Positions 50,025 to 58,037 of a stretch of DNA of 64,000 nt are shown piece by piece. Location: NCBI GenBank assembly GCA_002438805.1, contig DJQV01000004.1, positions 1 through 64,000 of the forward strand, read 5' to 3'. This stretch comes from Bacteroidales bacterium UBA6377. GTDB lineage: Bacteria; Bacteroidota; Bacteroidia; Bacteroidales; UBA932. The stretch's first letter is position 1, and each line of letters starts with the position of its first letter. A program made the translations under genes and the position numbers. The notes below the pieces were generated by a model that saw only the letters and a list, made by a program, of their open reading frames with translations, made no database searches and had not been told where the DNA came from.

Positions 50025-51256
50025 AGCCCGAACTCTTTTTTGATGCGCTCCACGCTGTCAAGCTTCTCCCATCCAAAGAACTGCATGCCGTCCTTGACGT
50101 AAGGTTCGCGCCCGAAGTGGCCGTAGGCCGCACAAGGTTCGTAGATAGGGTTCTTGAGTTGGAAACGCTCTATTATGGCAGCCGGCCGCAGGTCGAAGAG
50201 AGCCGGAATCCTGCTGGCTATGAATGCATCGGCATCCTGTCCGGAATGTCCCGGGATGGAGGCTGTGCCGTATGTGTCCACGAAGATGCTGACCGGCTCG
50301 GCCACGCCGATGGCGTATGAGACCTGCACAAGGCACTCTTTGGCGATTCCCGCCGCCACGAGGTTCTTGGCGATGTGCCTTGCGGCGTAGGCTGCGGAAC
50401 GGTCCACCTTGGATGGGTCCTTGCCGGAGAACGCGCCGCCGCCGTGGGCCCCTCGTCCGCCGTATGTGTCAACTATGATTTTGCGTCCGGTGAGCCCGGT
50501 GTCCCCGGCAGGGCCGCCGATGACGAACTTGCCGGTAGGGTTGACATGGAGGATGAACTTGCCGTCGAAGAGACGGGCCGTCTTCTTCGGGAGGGAGGCT
50601 ATGAGTCTCGGGATCACGATGTTGCGCACATCTTTCTCGATGCGGTCGTGCATCTGCTCATCGGAGCCGAACTCATCGTGCTGGGTACTCAATACAATGG
50701 TATGCACGCGCAGCGGCTTGTGCTTCTCCGAGAACTCCACGGTGAACTGGGACTTGGCGTCCGGGCGGAGGTAAGGCATGAGCTCCGGCTCGTTGTGCCG
50801 GATGTCGGAGAGGACGAGGAGCAGCTTGTGGGCAAGTGAGAGTGCGAGAGGCATGTACTCTTCAGTGTCGATGCTGGCGTAGCCGAACATCATGCCCTGA
50901 TCCCCGGCGCCCTGGTCGAGCGGCTCGGAGCGGACTACGCCGCGGTTGATGTCCGCGCTCTGCTCGTGGATGGTGGAGATGATGCCGCAGGAGGAGGCGT
51001 CGAAGCCGTATTCGGCCTTGGTATAGCCGATCTTCCTGATGACGCGGCGTGCTACTGCCGGGATGTCCACGTAGGCGTCTTCGCTGCGCACTTCACCGCC
51101 CACGACCACGAGGCCTGCGGTGCAGAAAGTCTCGCACGCGACTTTGGCCTCCTTGTCCTGGCGGAGGAATTCATCGAGGATTGCATCTGAAATCTGGTCA
51201 GCGACCTTGTCGGGATGACCTTCGGAGACTGACTCCGATGTGAAAAGGTAGTTCAT
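50021..51256 (-). CDS. metK: S-adenosylmethionine synthetase
   Basis: A 411-residue enzyme that makes SAM from ATP and methionine. Motifs: FTSESVSEGHPDKVADQISD (start), GDQGMMFGYA, the P-loop-like GGAFSGKDPSKVDRSAAY and VDTYGTASIPG. ATG 51256 (MNYLFTSES) is the family start; an ATG three codons upstream (51265) is also possible. The leader carries a hairpin and a -7 box (TATATTTG, complement of 51319-51326). It is the first gene of metK-smpB-miaA. Confidence 0.96.
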   Translation of the reverse strand: MNYLFTSESVSEGHPDKVADQISDAILDEFLRQDKEAKVACETFCTAGLVVVGGEVRSEDAYVDIPAVARRVIRKIGYTKAEYGFDASSCGIISTIHEQSADINRGVVRSEPLDQGAGDQGMMFGYASIDTEEYMPLALSLAHKLLLVLSDIRHNEPELMPYLRPDAKSQFTVEFSEKHKPLRVHTIVLSTQHDEFGSDEQMHDRIEKDVRNIVIPRLIASLPKKTARLFDGKFILHVNPTGKFVIGGPAGDTGLTGRKIIVDTYGGRGAHGGGAFSGKDPSKVDRSAAYAARHIAKNLVAAGIAKECLVQVSYAIGVAEPVSIFVDTYGTASIPGHSGQDADAFIASRIPALFDLRPAAIIERFQLKNPIYEPCAAYGHFGREPYVKDGMQFFGWEKLDSVERIKKEFGL

Positions 51257-51272
51257 TTTTAGCATTTTTTAA

Positions 51273-51326
51273 TACGAGGTTGCAAGCATACAAATCTTTC
51301 CTCGTAGTTTTTCGGCTGCAAATATA
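51273..51326 (-). promoter_or_regulatory. metK leader: -7 box and a 7-bp stem around a 20-base loop
   Basis: On the minus strand, TATATTTG (complement of 51319-51326) is followed by a leader of about 58 bases. In it, TACGAGG (complement of 51300-51306) pairs with CCTCGTA (complement of 51273-51279) around a 20-base loop. After the stem comes an A run, so it is not a terminator. It does not match a SAM riboswitch I know. TACGAGGAAA, the 5' arm plus three bases, also occurs in the leader of the divergent receptor gene (51450-51459). Confidence 0.45.
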
Positions 51327-51358
51327 ACAATAAATTAACATATCCCAGCCCGAAAAGT

Positions 51359-51389
51359 TTGGCCGATTGCCGGGGAAACACTACCTTTG
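51359..51389 (+). promoter_or_regulatory. Promoter of the TonB-dependent receptor operon
   Basis: TTG (51359-51361), 20 bp, TACCTTTG (51382-51389). Predicted start is about 51393, giving a leader of about 95 bases that contains a second TATATTTG (51442-51449) without a TTG partner. CCGTTTT (51392-51398) could pair with AAAACGG just before the ATG. Confidence 0.7.
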
Positions 51390-51487
51390 CGCCGTTTTTC
51401 AGTAGTGATGAATAGAAGAAATCGAAATACTTATAAATTCGTATATTTGTACGAGGAAAATCTATCACTTTATTATTATAAAACGGT

Positions 51488-54400
51488 ATGAAACAAACAA
51501 TCAAAAGCCTTTTGCTGTCTTTTGCGGCAATGCTTTTCGTTATCTCGGCTTCGGCCCAGGTAACTACCTCATCCCTGAACGGTAAGGTTACCGATTCCAG
51601 GGGAGAGTCTCTACCGGGCGCGGCCGTGGTCGCAGTCCACACGCCTTCAGGTACACAGTACCATGCGATTGTCAACGCTGAAGGCCGTTATTTCATCAAC
51701 GGTATGCGTGCCGGCGGTCCTTACACCGTAGAGGTGAGCTGCCTCGGATACCAGACCGTGACTTTCACCGACATCACTCTCCAGCTCGGTGAGCCTGCGC
51801 AGCTCGACGCCTATCTCAACGACGACAAGGAGATGCTCTCCGAGGCCATCGTGGTCTCTTCTGCAGCTTCCAAGTTCGCAATCGAGAAGACCGGCGCCTC
51901 AACCAACATCAACAGCCGCCAGATCACAGCTCTTCCTACTGTGAGCAGGAGCCTTACCGATCTCACCCGTCTTTCTCCTTACGGAGGCGACGGCATGACT
52001 TTCAGCGGCTCAGACGGACGTACGGCCAATGTCACCGTGGACGGTGCCGACTTCAACAATAACTTCGGACTCAGCTCTGGTCTCCCTGGCGGCGGCAATC
52101 CTATTTCCATCGAGGCCATCCAGGAGGCGCAGGTTGTGATATCCCCTTACGATGTCCGCCAGACCAACTTCATCGGAGGTGGTATGAATATGGTGACCAA
52201 GTCCGGTACCAACACTTTCAGGGGATCCGCCTACGTATATCATAACAACGAGAACATGCGCGGCAACACTGTCGCCGGTCAAGAGATAGCCGGCGCCCGT
52301 GATACAGACCGCAGCACCACCTACGGCTTCACCCTCGGCGGACCTATCGTCAAGAACAAGCTCTTCTTCTTCGTCAACGCAGAGTACACGACCTCTCCTT
52401 CTGTGGCAGTGCGCTGGAGGGCTTCCGAGGACGGTGTGGGTGATGAGACCAAGTATCTCTCTTACGCTTCAGTAGCTGATATGGAGAGGGTCTCAGAATT
52501 CGTCAAGGAGAAATACGGCTACGACACAGGTTCATTCACCGATTTCCCTTCCGATGAAAGCAACCAGAAGATCCTCGCCCGCATCGACTGGAACATCAAT
52601 GACAACAACAAGCTGGCCCTGCGTTACAACTACACCAACAACACCTACTGGCAGGCGCCTAACGCATCTTCAATGGACGGCGGTACCCGTTCTGCTTATG
52701 GACGTACCTCCCTCTATTCAATGTCTTATGCGAACTCCATGTACTCGATGAACAATCTTGTGCATACCGCGTCCCTTGACCTCAACAGCAAGATTTCCGA
52801 CAGGCTCAGCAACCAGTTCCTCGCCACCTTCTCAAAACTTGACGATGTCCGCGGCACCAACTCCGACGAGTTCCCGTTCATCGACATCCAGGACGGCAGC
52901 GGCAACAATGTGCAGTACATCGCCCTCGGATACGAGCTCTTCACCAAGAACAACGCCGTGCACAACACCGTGGTCAACATCAAGGACGACCTCACATACT
53001 ACTATGGCAACCACAAGATTATGGGCGGTGTGAGCTACGAGTACCAGATGGCCGACAACGCCTACATGCGCAATGGTACCGGTTACTACCGCTACGCCAG
53101 CGTAGATGACTTCATCAACGGTGCTGCTCCTGAGGTTGTCTGCCTCACCTACGGCTACGATGGCGAGACCAATCCTGCAGCCCGCGTAAGGTTTAACAAG
53201 CTCGGCGCATACGTCCAGGATGACTGGAGCGTGACCCCGAACTTCAAACTCACCGCAGGTCTCCGTCTCGACGGTCTCTTCTTCGACAACTCAGACCTGA
53301 TGACCAACAACGCCATCCTTGGTCTCACCTACTACGACAGCAAGGGCAATGAGCGCCATATCGACACCGGCACCTGGCCGAAGGGCAGGGTGACCGTATC
53401 CCCTCGTATCGGCTTCAACTGGGATGTCTTCGGCAACAAAGTTCTCAAGGTGCGTGGCGGTACAGGCTTCTTCTCAGGCCGTCTGCCTCTCGTGTTCTTC
53501 ACCAACATGCCGACCAACTCCGGTATGGTGCAGTATGCTGCCCAGCTTAACGCCAAGAGTGTTGATATGAACCAGTTTGCCGGCGGTCTCGTTACAGACG
53601 CCAACGGCAAGGCTACCACTGCCGCCCTCTACGACAAGCTCATCTCCATGGGCTATCCTAGCACCATCACTCCAGAGACAGGTACCAAGCCGTCTTCAAT
53701 CTCTGCGGTTGACCCTAACTTCAAGATGCCTCAGGTCTGGAAGACCTCCCTGGCCATCGACTACAGTTTCCCGACTTCATTCCCGTTCTCTGTGACTGCT
53801 GAAGGCATCTTCAACAAGACCATCAACGGTGTGATGATTTCCGACTGGAGCATGATGCCTGTCGAGGGCTTCGCGAGGTTCAACGGAGTGGACAACCGTC
53901 CGGTGTTCCCTTCACCGTTCCGCAACGGCACCAAGGCTTTCGTCCTTGAGAACACCAACAAGGGTTACGGCTACCTCGCCAGCCTCACCGTCAACATGCG
54001 CCCTGTGGAGAACCTCTCTTTCATGGCTTCCTACACCCGCTCAGCTTCCAAGGAGATCACCAGCATGCCTGGCTCCGCAGCCGAGTCCGCATTCACTTAT
54101 GTGCCTACCTACGAAGGGCCAAACAACATAAAGCTCCACAATTCAGCTAACGTTACCCCGGATCGTGTGGTTGCATCCCTCACCTACGATGACAAGAGCA
54201 ACAACCATTACAGTTTCATCTATGAGGCCAAGAGGGGCGGAGCCAACTACTCCTACATGCTCTCCAACGACATGAACGGCGACGGCTACAGCTACGACGC
54301 CCTTTACATCCCTACCGATGAGCAGGTGGCCAACAACGAGTTCCGCTTCGTCTCAGAGGACGACAAGACCCGCTTCATGGACTATGTCCACAAGGACAGC

Positions 54401-54769
54401 TATCTCAGCAAGCATCAGGGCGAATATGCTGAGGCTTACAGCGTGTATACTCCTTGGTTCCACAGGCTTGACTTCAGCTACAAGCACGACTTCAAGGTAC
54501 GTGTAGGCAGCAGCACCAACACCCTGCAGCTCAACCTTGACATCAAGAACGTGCTCAACCTCTTCAACTCCAACTGGGGTGTGATGAAGGTCATCAACCC
54601 TGACATCACCGATGCCCGTATCCTCAAGTACGAGGGTGCAGACGCTGAAGGTTACCCGACTTTCTCTACTCCTAAGGCCGTCAGCGGAAGCCTTGAGACT
54701 TTCACTCCGAACTATGTCATCGGCCAGTGGTGGTACGCTTCTGTGGGTATCAAGTATATGTTTAACTAA
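51488..54769 (+). CDS. Oar-like TonB-dependent outer-membrane receptor
   Basis: A 1093-residue outer-membrane protein. It has a signal peptide (1-23, cleaved after SASA), then a carboxypeptidase-regulatory-like domain (about 28-108; LNGKVTDSRGESLPGAAVVA). A plug domain (about 120-250; SLTDLTRLSPYGGDG, VTVDGADFNNNFG and YDVRQTNFIGGGMNMVTKSG) leads to a long barrel ending in WWYASVGIKYMFN. The missing SusD partner and the 'Oar' look set it apart from SusC. It would import (or export) a large or unusual substrate using TonB. The next genes are OB-fold and nuclease lipoproteins, which suggests nucleic acid or a nucleoprotein as substrate (inference). Confidence 0.9.
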   Translation: MKQTIKSLLLSFAAMLFVISASAQVTTSSLNGKVTDSRGESLPGAAVVAVHTPSGTQYHAIVNAEGRYFINGMRAGGPYTVEVSCLGYQTVTFTDITLQLGEPAQLDAYLNDDKEMLSEAIVVSSAASKFAIEKTGASTNINSRQITALPTVSRSLTDLTRLSPYGGDGMTFSGSDGRTANVTVDGADFNNNFGLSSGLPGGGNPISIEAIQEAQVVISPYDVRQTNFIGGGMNMVTKSGTNTFRGSAYVYHNNENMRGNTVAGQEIAGARDTDRSTTYGFTLGGPIVKNKLFFFVNAEYTTSPSVAVRWRASEDGVGDETKYLSYASVADMERVSEFVKEKYGYDTGSFTDFPSDESNQKILARIDWNINDNNKLALRYNYTNNTYWQAPNASSMDGGTRSAYGRTSLYSMSYANSMYSMNNLVHTASLDLNSKISDRLSNQFLATFSKLDDVRGTNSDEFPFIDIQDGSGNNVQYIALGYELFTKNNAVHNTVVNIKDDLTYYYGNHKIMGGVSYEYQMADNAYMRNGTGYYRYASVDDFINGAAPEVVCLTYGYDGETNPAARVRFNKLGAYVQDDWSVTPNFKLTAGLRLDGLFFDNSDLMTNNAILGLTYYDSKGNERHIDTGTWPKGRVTVSPRIGFNWDVFGNKVLKVRGGTGFFSGRLPLVFFTNMPTNSGMVQYAAQLNAKSVDMNQFAGGLVTDANGKATTAALYDKLISMGYPSTITPETGTKPSSISAVDPNFKMPQVWKTSLAIDYSFPTSFPFSVTAEGIFNKTINGVMISDWSMMPVEGFARFNGVDNRPVFPSPFRNGTKAFVLENTNKGYGYLASLTVNMRPVENLSFMASYTRSASKEITSMPGSAAESAFTYVPTYEGPNNIKLHNSANVTPDRVVASLTYDDKSNNHYSFIYEAKRGGANYSYMLSNDMNGDGYSYDALYIPTDEQVANNEFRFVSEDDKTRFMDYVHKDSYLSKHQGEYAEAYSVYTPWFHRLDFSYKHDFKVRVGSSTNTLQLNLDIKNVLNLFNSNWGVMKVINPDITDARILKYEGADAEGYPTFSTPKAVSGSLETFTPNYVIGQWWYASVGIKYMFN

Positions 54770-54786
54770 TTTCAGAGCAGAATAAT

Positions 54787-56376
54787 ATGAAACTCAGATA
54801 TTTATTCACTGCGATCCTCTCTTCCGCGCTTCTTTTCGCCGGATGTGAGAAGGAAAAGCCTGTGGGGCCTCTTGACAACATAAGCCTCTCTCAGACTTAT
54901 GTCTCAATCCCTGAAGCAGGCGGCACCGTGACCGTCACCCTCAATGCAAGCGAGGACTGGGCTTTTGTCCTGACCGAGAAGAACAAGAAAGGTGAGGATG
55001 TAGCTACGATTCCTGATTGGCTTACCGTCACCCCGACTTCCGGTTCAGACGGAGAGACTACTGTTTCTTTCTCTGCTGACGCTGTGACTGGCGGCCACGA
55101 GGTTGCCCTCAAGATCACTGCCGGCTCCAATACCCAGCAGCTAATCGTCCGTCAGGGCGAGATCGCTGCGGTGTCAGCCACCGTTGCTGAAGCTCTTGCC
55201 GGCACTGATGGCAAGACTTATAAGCTTAAAGGTACTGTGACGGATATTTACAATACCGACTATGGCAACTACTATCTTGTTGACGATACCGGAAAGATTA
55301 CGATCTACGGTACTCTTGATGCTAAAGGCAACCAGAAGAATTTCTCCAGCCTCAAAATCGAGAATGGAGATGTGATCGAGGTTTCCGGTCCGAGGAAGAC
55401 ATACAATGGAACTATTGAACTTGAGAATGTAACCGTTCTCAGCATTACCAAGTCCCTCATCAAATTCATTACCCCGGCTCTTGAAGAGCCTGTAGCCAAG
55501 ACCGGTGCGACTATCGAAGTCAAGGTGGCCCATAAGGGCGAGGGCGGTGCGCGCGTATCCATCCCTGAGGCTGACGCTGCATGGATTTCTTACGTGTCTG
55601 CCGAGTTCAGCGAGGGTATTCCTTCCAAGATTGTCCCTAATCCTGCCGACACCACCACCTTCAAGTTCGACATCCGCGCCAATGAGGCCGGCAAGCGTTC
55701 TTCTGATGTGTCATTTACCTCTGGTACCACTACCATAAAGTACACTGTAGAGCAGGACGGCGCTATCATCGATGCCGATGCCGCCACTATCAATGCGGCT
55801 CCGGACGGCACCACCCAGTACCGTCTCACCGGATACATCAGCAAGATGGCAAATACTACCTATGGTAATTACAACATCGCTGATGCGACCGGTTCTGTCT
55901 ATGTCTACGGAACTCTCAACGAGAAGGGTGAGTCCAAGAAATTCGAGGCTATGGGCATCTCCGAGGGTGACATCATCACCGTGGTAGGCCCTAAGTCTTC
56001 TTACAATGGCAGCCCTCAGCTCAAGAACGTGAGCGTGGAGTCATTCAAGAAGGTGACCGAGGCTACCGTCAGCGAGTTCCTCGCAGCCGCTGTCAAGAGC
56101 GATGTCTACTATCGCCTGAGCGGTACTGTAAGCGGCCTTAAGGACGGCGATAAATATGGCAACTTCGACTTGACCGATGCCAAGGGTGACAAGGTCTATG
56201 TCTATGGCCTTCTCGCTGGCTGGGGCGGCCCTAAGAAGGAGTTCCAGAAACTCGGCATCAAGAACGGCGACACCGTTACCATTGTCGGCGTTCGCGCCGC
56301 ATACACCAATAAGGACGGAGTGACTACCGATCAGGTAGGCAGCGCCTTCCTCGTATCCCATACGGCAGCGAAATAA
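54787..56376 (+). CDS. Lipoprotein with two BACON-like and three OB-fold modules
   Basis: A 529-residue lipoprotein (MKLRYLFTAILSSALLFAGC, lipidated Cys20) with modular layout: BACON (about 30-123), OB-fold 1 (130-220), a second BACON-like sandwich (225-325), OB-fold 2 (330-420) and OB-fold 3 (425-525). The OB repeats are recognisable as homologous: YGNYYLVDDTGKITIYGTL, YGNYNIADATGSVYVYGTL and YGNFDLTDAKGDKVYVYGLL, each followed by a 'GD-I/V-I/V-x-V-x-GP/GVR' segment. OB-folds often bind nucleic acid or oligosaccharide; BACON domains are found in surface glycan or mucin binders. It is 17 bases after the receptor gene and should be co-transcribed with it. A strong terminator follows. Confidence 0.85.
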   Translation: MKLRYLFTAILSSALLFAGCEKEKPVGPLDNISLSQTYVSIPEAGGTVTVTLNASEDWAFVLTEKNKKGEDVATIPDWLTVTPTSGSDGETTVSFSADAVTGGHEVALKITAGSNTQQLIVRQGEIAAVSATVAEALAGTDGKTYKLKGTVTDIYNTDYGNYYLVDDTGKITIYGTLDAKGNQKNFSSLKIENGDVIEVSGPRKTYNGTIELENVTVLSITKSLIKFITPALEEPVAKTGATIEVKVAHKGEGGARVSIPEADAAWISYVSAEFSEGIPSKIVPNPADTTTFKFDIRANEAGKRSSDVSFTSGTTTIKYTVEQDGAIIDADAATINAAPDGTTQYRLTGYISKMANTTYGNYNIADATGSVYVYGTLNEKGESKKFEAMGISEGDIITVVGPKSSYNGSPQLKNVSVESFKKVTEATVSEFLAAAVKSDVYYRLSGTVSGLKDGDKYGNFDLTDAKGDKVYVYGLLAGWGGPKKEFQKLGIKNGDTVTIVGVRAAYTNKDGVTTDQVGSAFLVSHTAAK

Positions 56377-56399
56377 TTCCTGACGCATCATAATCCTTT

Positions 56400-56431
56400 A
56401 AGACCGGCCCTGCAAAGGCCGGTCTTTTTTT
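56400..56431 (+). terminator. Terminator after the receptor/OB-fold lipoprotein operon
   Basis: AAGACCGGCC (56400-56409) and GGCCGGTCTT (56417-56426) form a perfect 10-bp stem with a 7-base loop, followed by TTTTTT. Confidence 0.92.
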
Positions 56432-56471
56432 ACAGGGCATATCCTCGAAAAAGTCCCGATTTATCCCCTTT

Positions 56472-56523
56472 AAATTCGGAATTATTCTCAAAAAACCGCT
56501 TCAAATTCCGGAATAATTCTCAA
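56472..56523 (+). repeat. Two near-identical direct repeats upstream of the second DUF4143 ATPase
   Basis: The first repeat (56472-56491) and second (56503-56523) share the pattern AAATTC(C)GGAAT-W-ATTCTCAA, differing by one inserted C and one T/A swap, with a period of about 31 bases. Each contains a partial palindrome around GGAAT-W-ATTC. They lie 28-80 bp before the -7 box of the ATPase gene and may be regulator-binding sites or remnants of insertion. Confidence 0.75.
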
Positions 56524-56550
56524 TAGTATGGCTAATATGCTGATTTTATG

Positions 56551-56558
56551 TATATTTG
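56551..56558 (+). promoter_or_regulatory. -7 box of the second DUF4143 ATPase gene
   Basis: TATATTTG fits TAnnTTTG and ends 20 bases before ATG 56579. No TTG at the standard distance, which could mean the gene depends on an activator at the upstream repeats. Confidence 0.5.
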
Positions 56559-56578
56559 CAAAAATAGTATAAAACGTA

Positions 56579-57955
56579 ATGTTATACAGAAAATACGCGT
56601 CACGTCTGGAGGGATTTCTCCGCAATGAGCCGAACAAGATTCTCTTGGTCAATGGGGCCAGACAGATCGGCAAGTCTTATCTGATAAGGTATGTCGGGAG
56701 CAGCCTCTTCAAGAATTTCATCGAGATCAACCTGAAGGCTGACAAGGAAGGAGAAGGGATTTTTGCATCAGTCCGGAGCAAGGAAGATTTTTATCTCCAG
56801 TTGGGAGCCATTGCCGGAGATAAACTTGGTGGTCGTGACGATACTCTCGTTTTTCTTGACGAGATCCAGAGTTACCCGCATCTTATGACCATGCTGAAGT
56901 TTCTCAATGAGGATGGTCGTTTCAGGTATATTGCCAGCGGTTCTGAATTGGGGGTTGCTTTGGCTCAAACTCCATCTGTGCCGATAGGCAGCATCGCCAT
57001 GGAACAGATGTATCCACTTGATTTTGAGGAGTTCCTTCTGGCGATGGGCTGCGGTCAGGAAACGATAGACGGGGTACGTGATTATTTCTCGGCCGGGAAG
57101 TCGCTAAACGATTCCATGCATAATTATATGCTCGGGCAGTTCAGAATCTACCTTCTTGTCGGTGGAATGCCGGATGCTGTGAACAAGTTCATAGAAACCC
57201 GGAATATGGCTCAAGTGCGTCGGATTCAGAATGACATCCATACTTTGTACGGTATTGACGCTTCCCAGTATGACACTGAAAAAAAACTGGTGATCAGGAA
57301 GGTCTACGACATGATTCCGTCAAACATGGAGAACAAGAAAAAGAGAATAGTTGTCAAGAATATAGAGAAGACTGCCGGGCACAGGCGATTCAGCGATTAT
57401 GCCGATGAGTTTGAATATCTTGTCAACTCCGGGGTTGCGCTTTCTGTGCAGGCGGTAAGCAATCCGAATTTTCCTCTGATTGAATCCGGAACCAAAAATC
57501 TCATCAAACTTTACCTGAGTGATGTAGGGATTCTTTCCGGTCTTCTGTATGGCCTGAATATCAATGCGATACTTGGAGACGAGCGCAGTGTCAATCTTGG
57601 CTCTGTCTATGAGTCTGTAGTGGCACAGGAACTCCATGCACATGGCTTTTCTCTGTATTATTATGACAATAAACAACGTGGAGAGGTGGATTTCCTGGTC
57701 GATGACTATGATGCCCTTTCGGTACTTCCGGTTGAAGTGAAATCCGGGAAGGACTATAAAGTGCACAGTGCCCTTGATTCGTTCGTCTCAATTCCTGACT
57801 ATCATGTCAAGAGGGCTGTCGTCTTGAGCAATGAACAAAGTGTTCATGAGAAAAACGGAATAACCTATCTTCCTATCTATTATGTGATGTTTCTCAAAGA
57901 GGATAATGCCCCGGAAGGCAGCCTTGTCATTCCGGAACTGACGCTGCCGCAATGA
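56579..57955 (+). CDS. DUF4143-family P-loop ATPase (AAA_14), second copy type
   Basis: A 458-residue ATPase of the same superfamily as the one at 46.3 kb but a different branch: Walker A LVNGARQIGKSYLIRYVG (about 24-41), Walker B TLVFLDEIQSYPHL and RYIASGSELGVAL. The DUF4143 part has the nuclease-like KQRGEVDFLVDDYDALSVLP with VEVKSGKD next (Glu-Val-Asp ... Glu-Val-Lys). Start 56579 (MLYRKYASRLEGFL) is typical for the branch. It is AT-rich relative to its neighbours and splits two related BACON/OB lipoprotein genes, so it is probably an insertion into the locus, with its own repeats and promoter. Function unknown. Confidence 0.88.
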   Translation: MLYRKYASRLEGFLRNEPNKILLVNGARQIGKSYLIRYVGSSLFKNFIEINLKADKEGEGIFASVRSKEDFYLQLGAIAGDKLGGRDDTLVFLDEIQSYPHLMTMLKFLNEDGRFRYIASGSELGVALAQTPSVPIGSIAMEQMYPLDFEEFLLAMGCGQETIDGVRDYFSAGKSLNDSMHNYMLGQFRIYLLVGGMPDAVNKFIETRNMAQVRRIQNDIHTLYGIDASQYDTEKKLVIRKVYDMIPSNMENKKKRIVVKNIEKTAGHRRFSDYADEFEYLVNSGVALSVQAVSNPNFPLIESGTKNLIKLYLSDVGILSGLLYGLNINAILGDERSVNLGSVYESVVAQELHAHGFSLYYYDNKQRGEVDFLVDDYDALSVLPVEVKSGKDYKVHSALDSFVSIPDYHVKRAVVLSNEQSVHEKNGITYLPIYYVMFLKEDNAPEGSLVIPELTLPQ

Positions 57956-58037
57956 TTTCGCTTAAGTGATAAAAGTAAGACGAAAAAGAGTTATCTTCGC
58001 AGACTGGATAGCAAGAGACTGTATTTTTATACAAAAT

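Noticed and set aside
51257..51326. SAM riboswitch in the metK leader
   Set aside because: A stem is present but the sequence does not match SAM-I, SAM-II or related consensus patterns that I can recall, and the leader is only about 58 bases.
51442..51449. Second promoter of the receptor gene (TATATTTG)
   Set aside because: It matches the -7 pattern but has no TTG partner, while the upstream site at 51359-51389 has both elements at ideal spacing. AT-rich leaders produce such matches by chance.
51488..54769. Reading the receptor as a SusC protein of a polysaccharide utilisation locus
   Set aside because: No SusD gene, no glycosidase and no hybrid two-component or sigma/anti-sigma pair are adjacent; the receptor resembles the Oar type instead.
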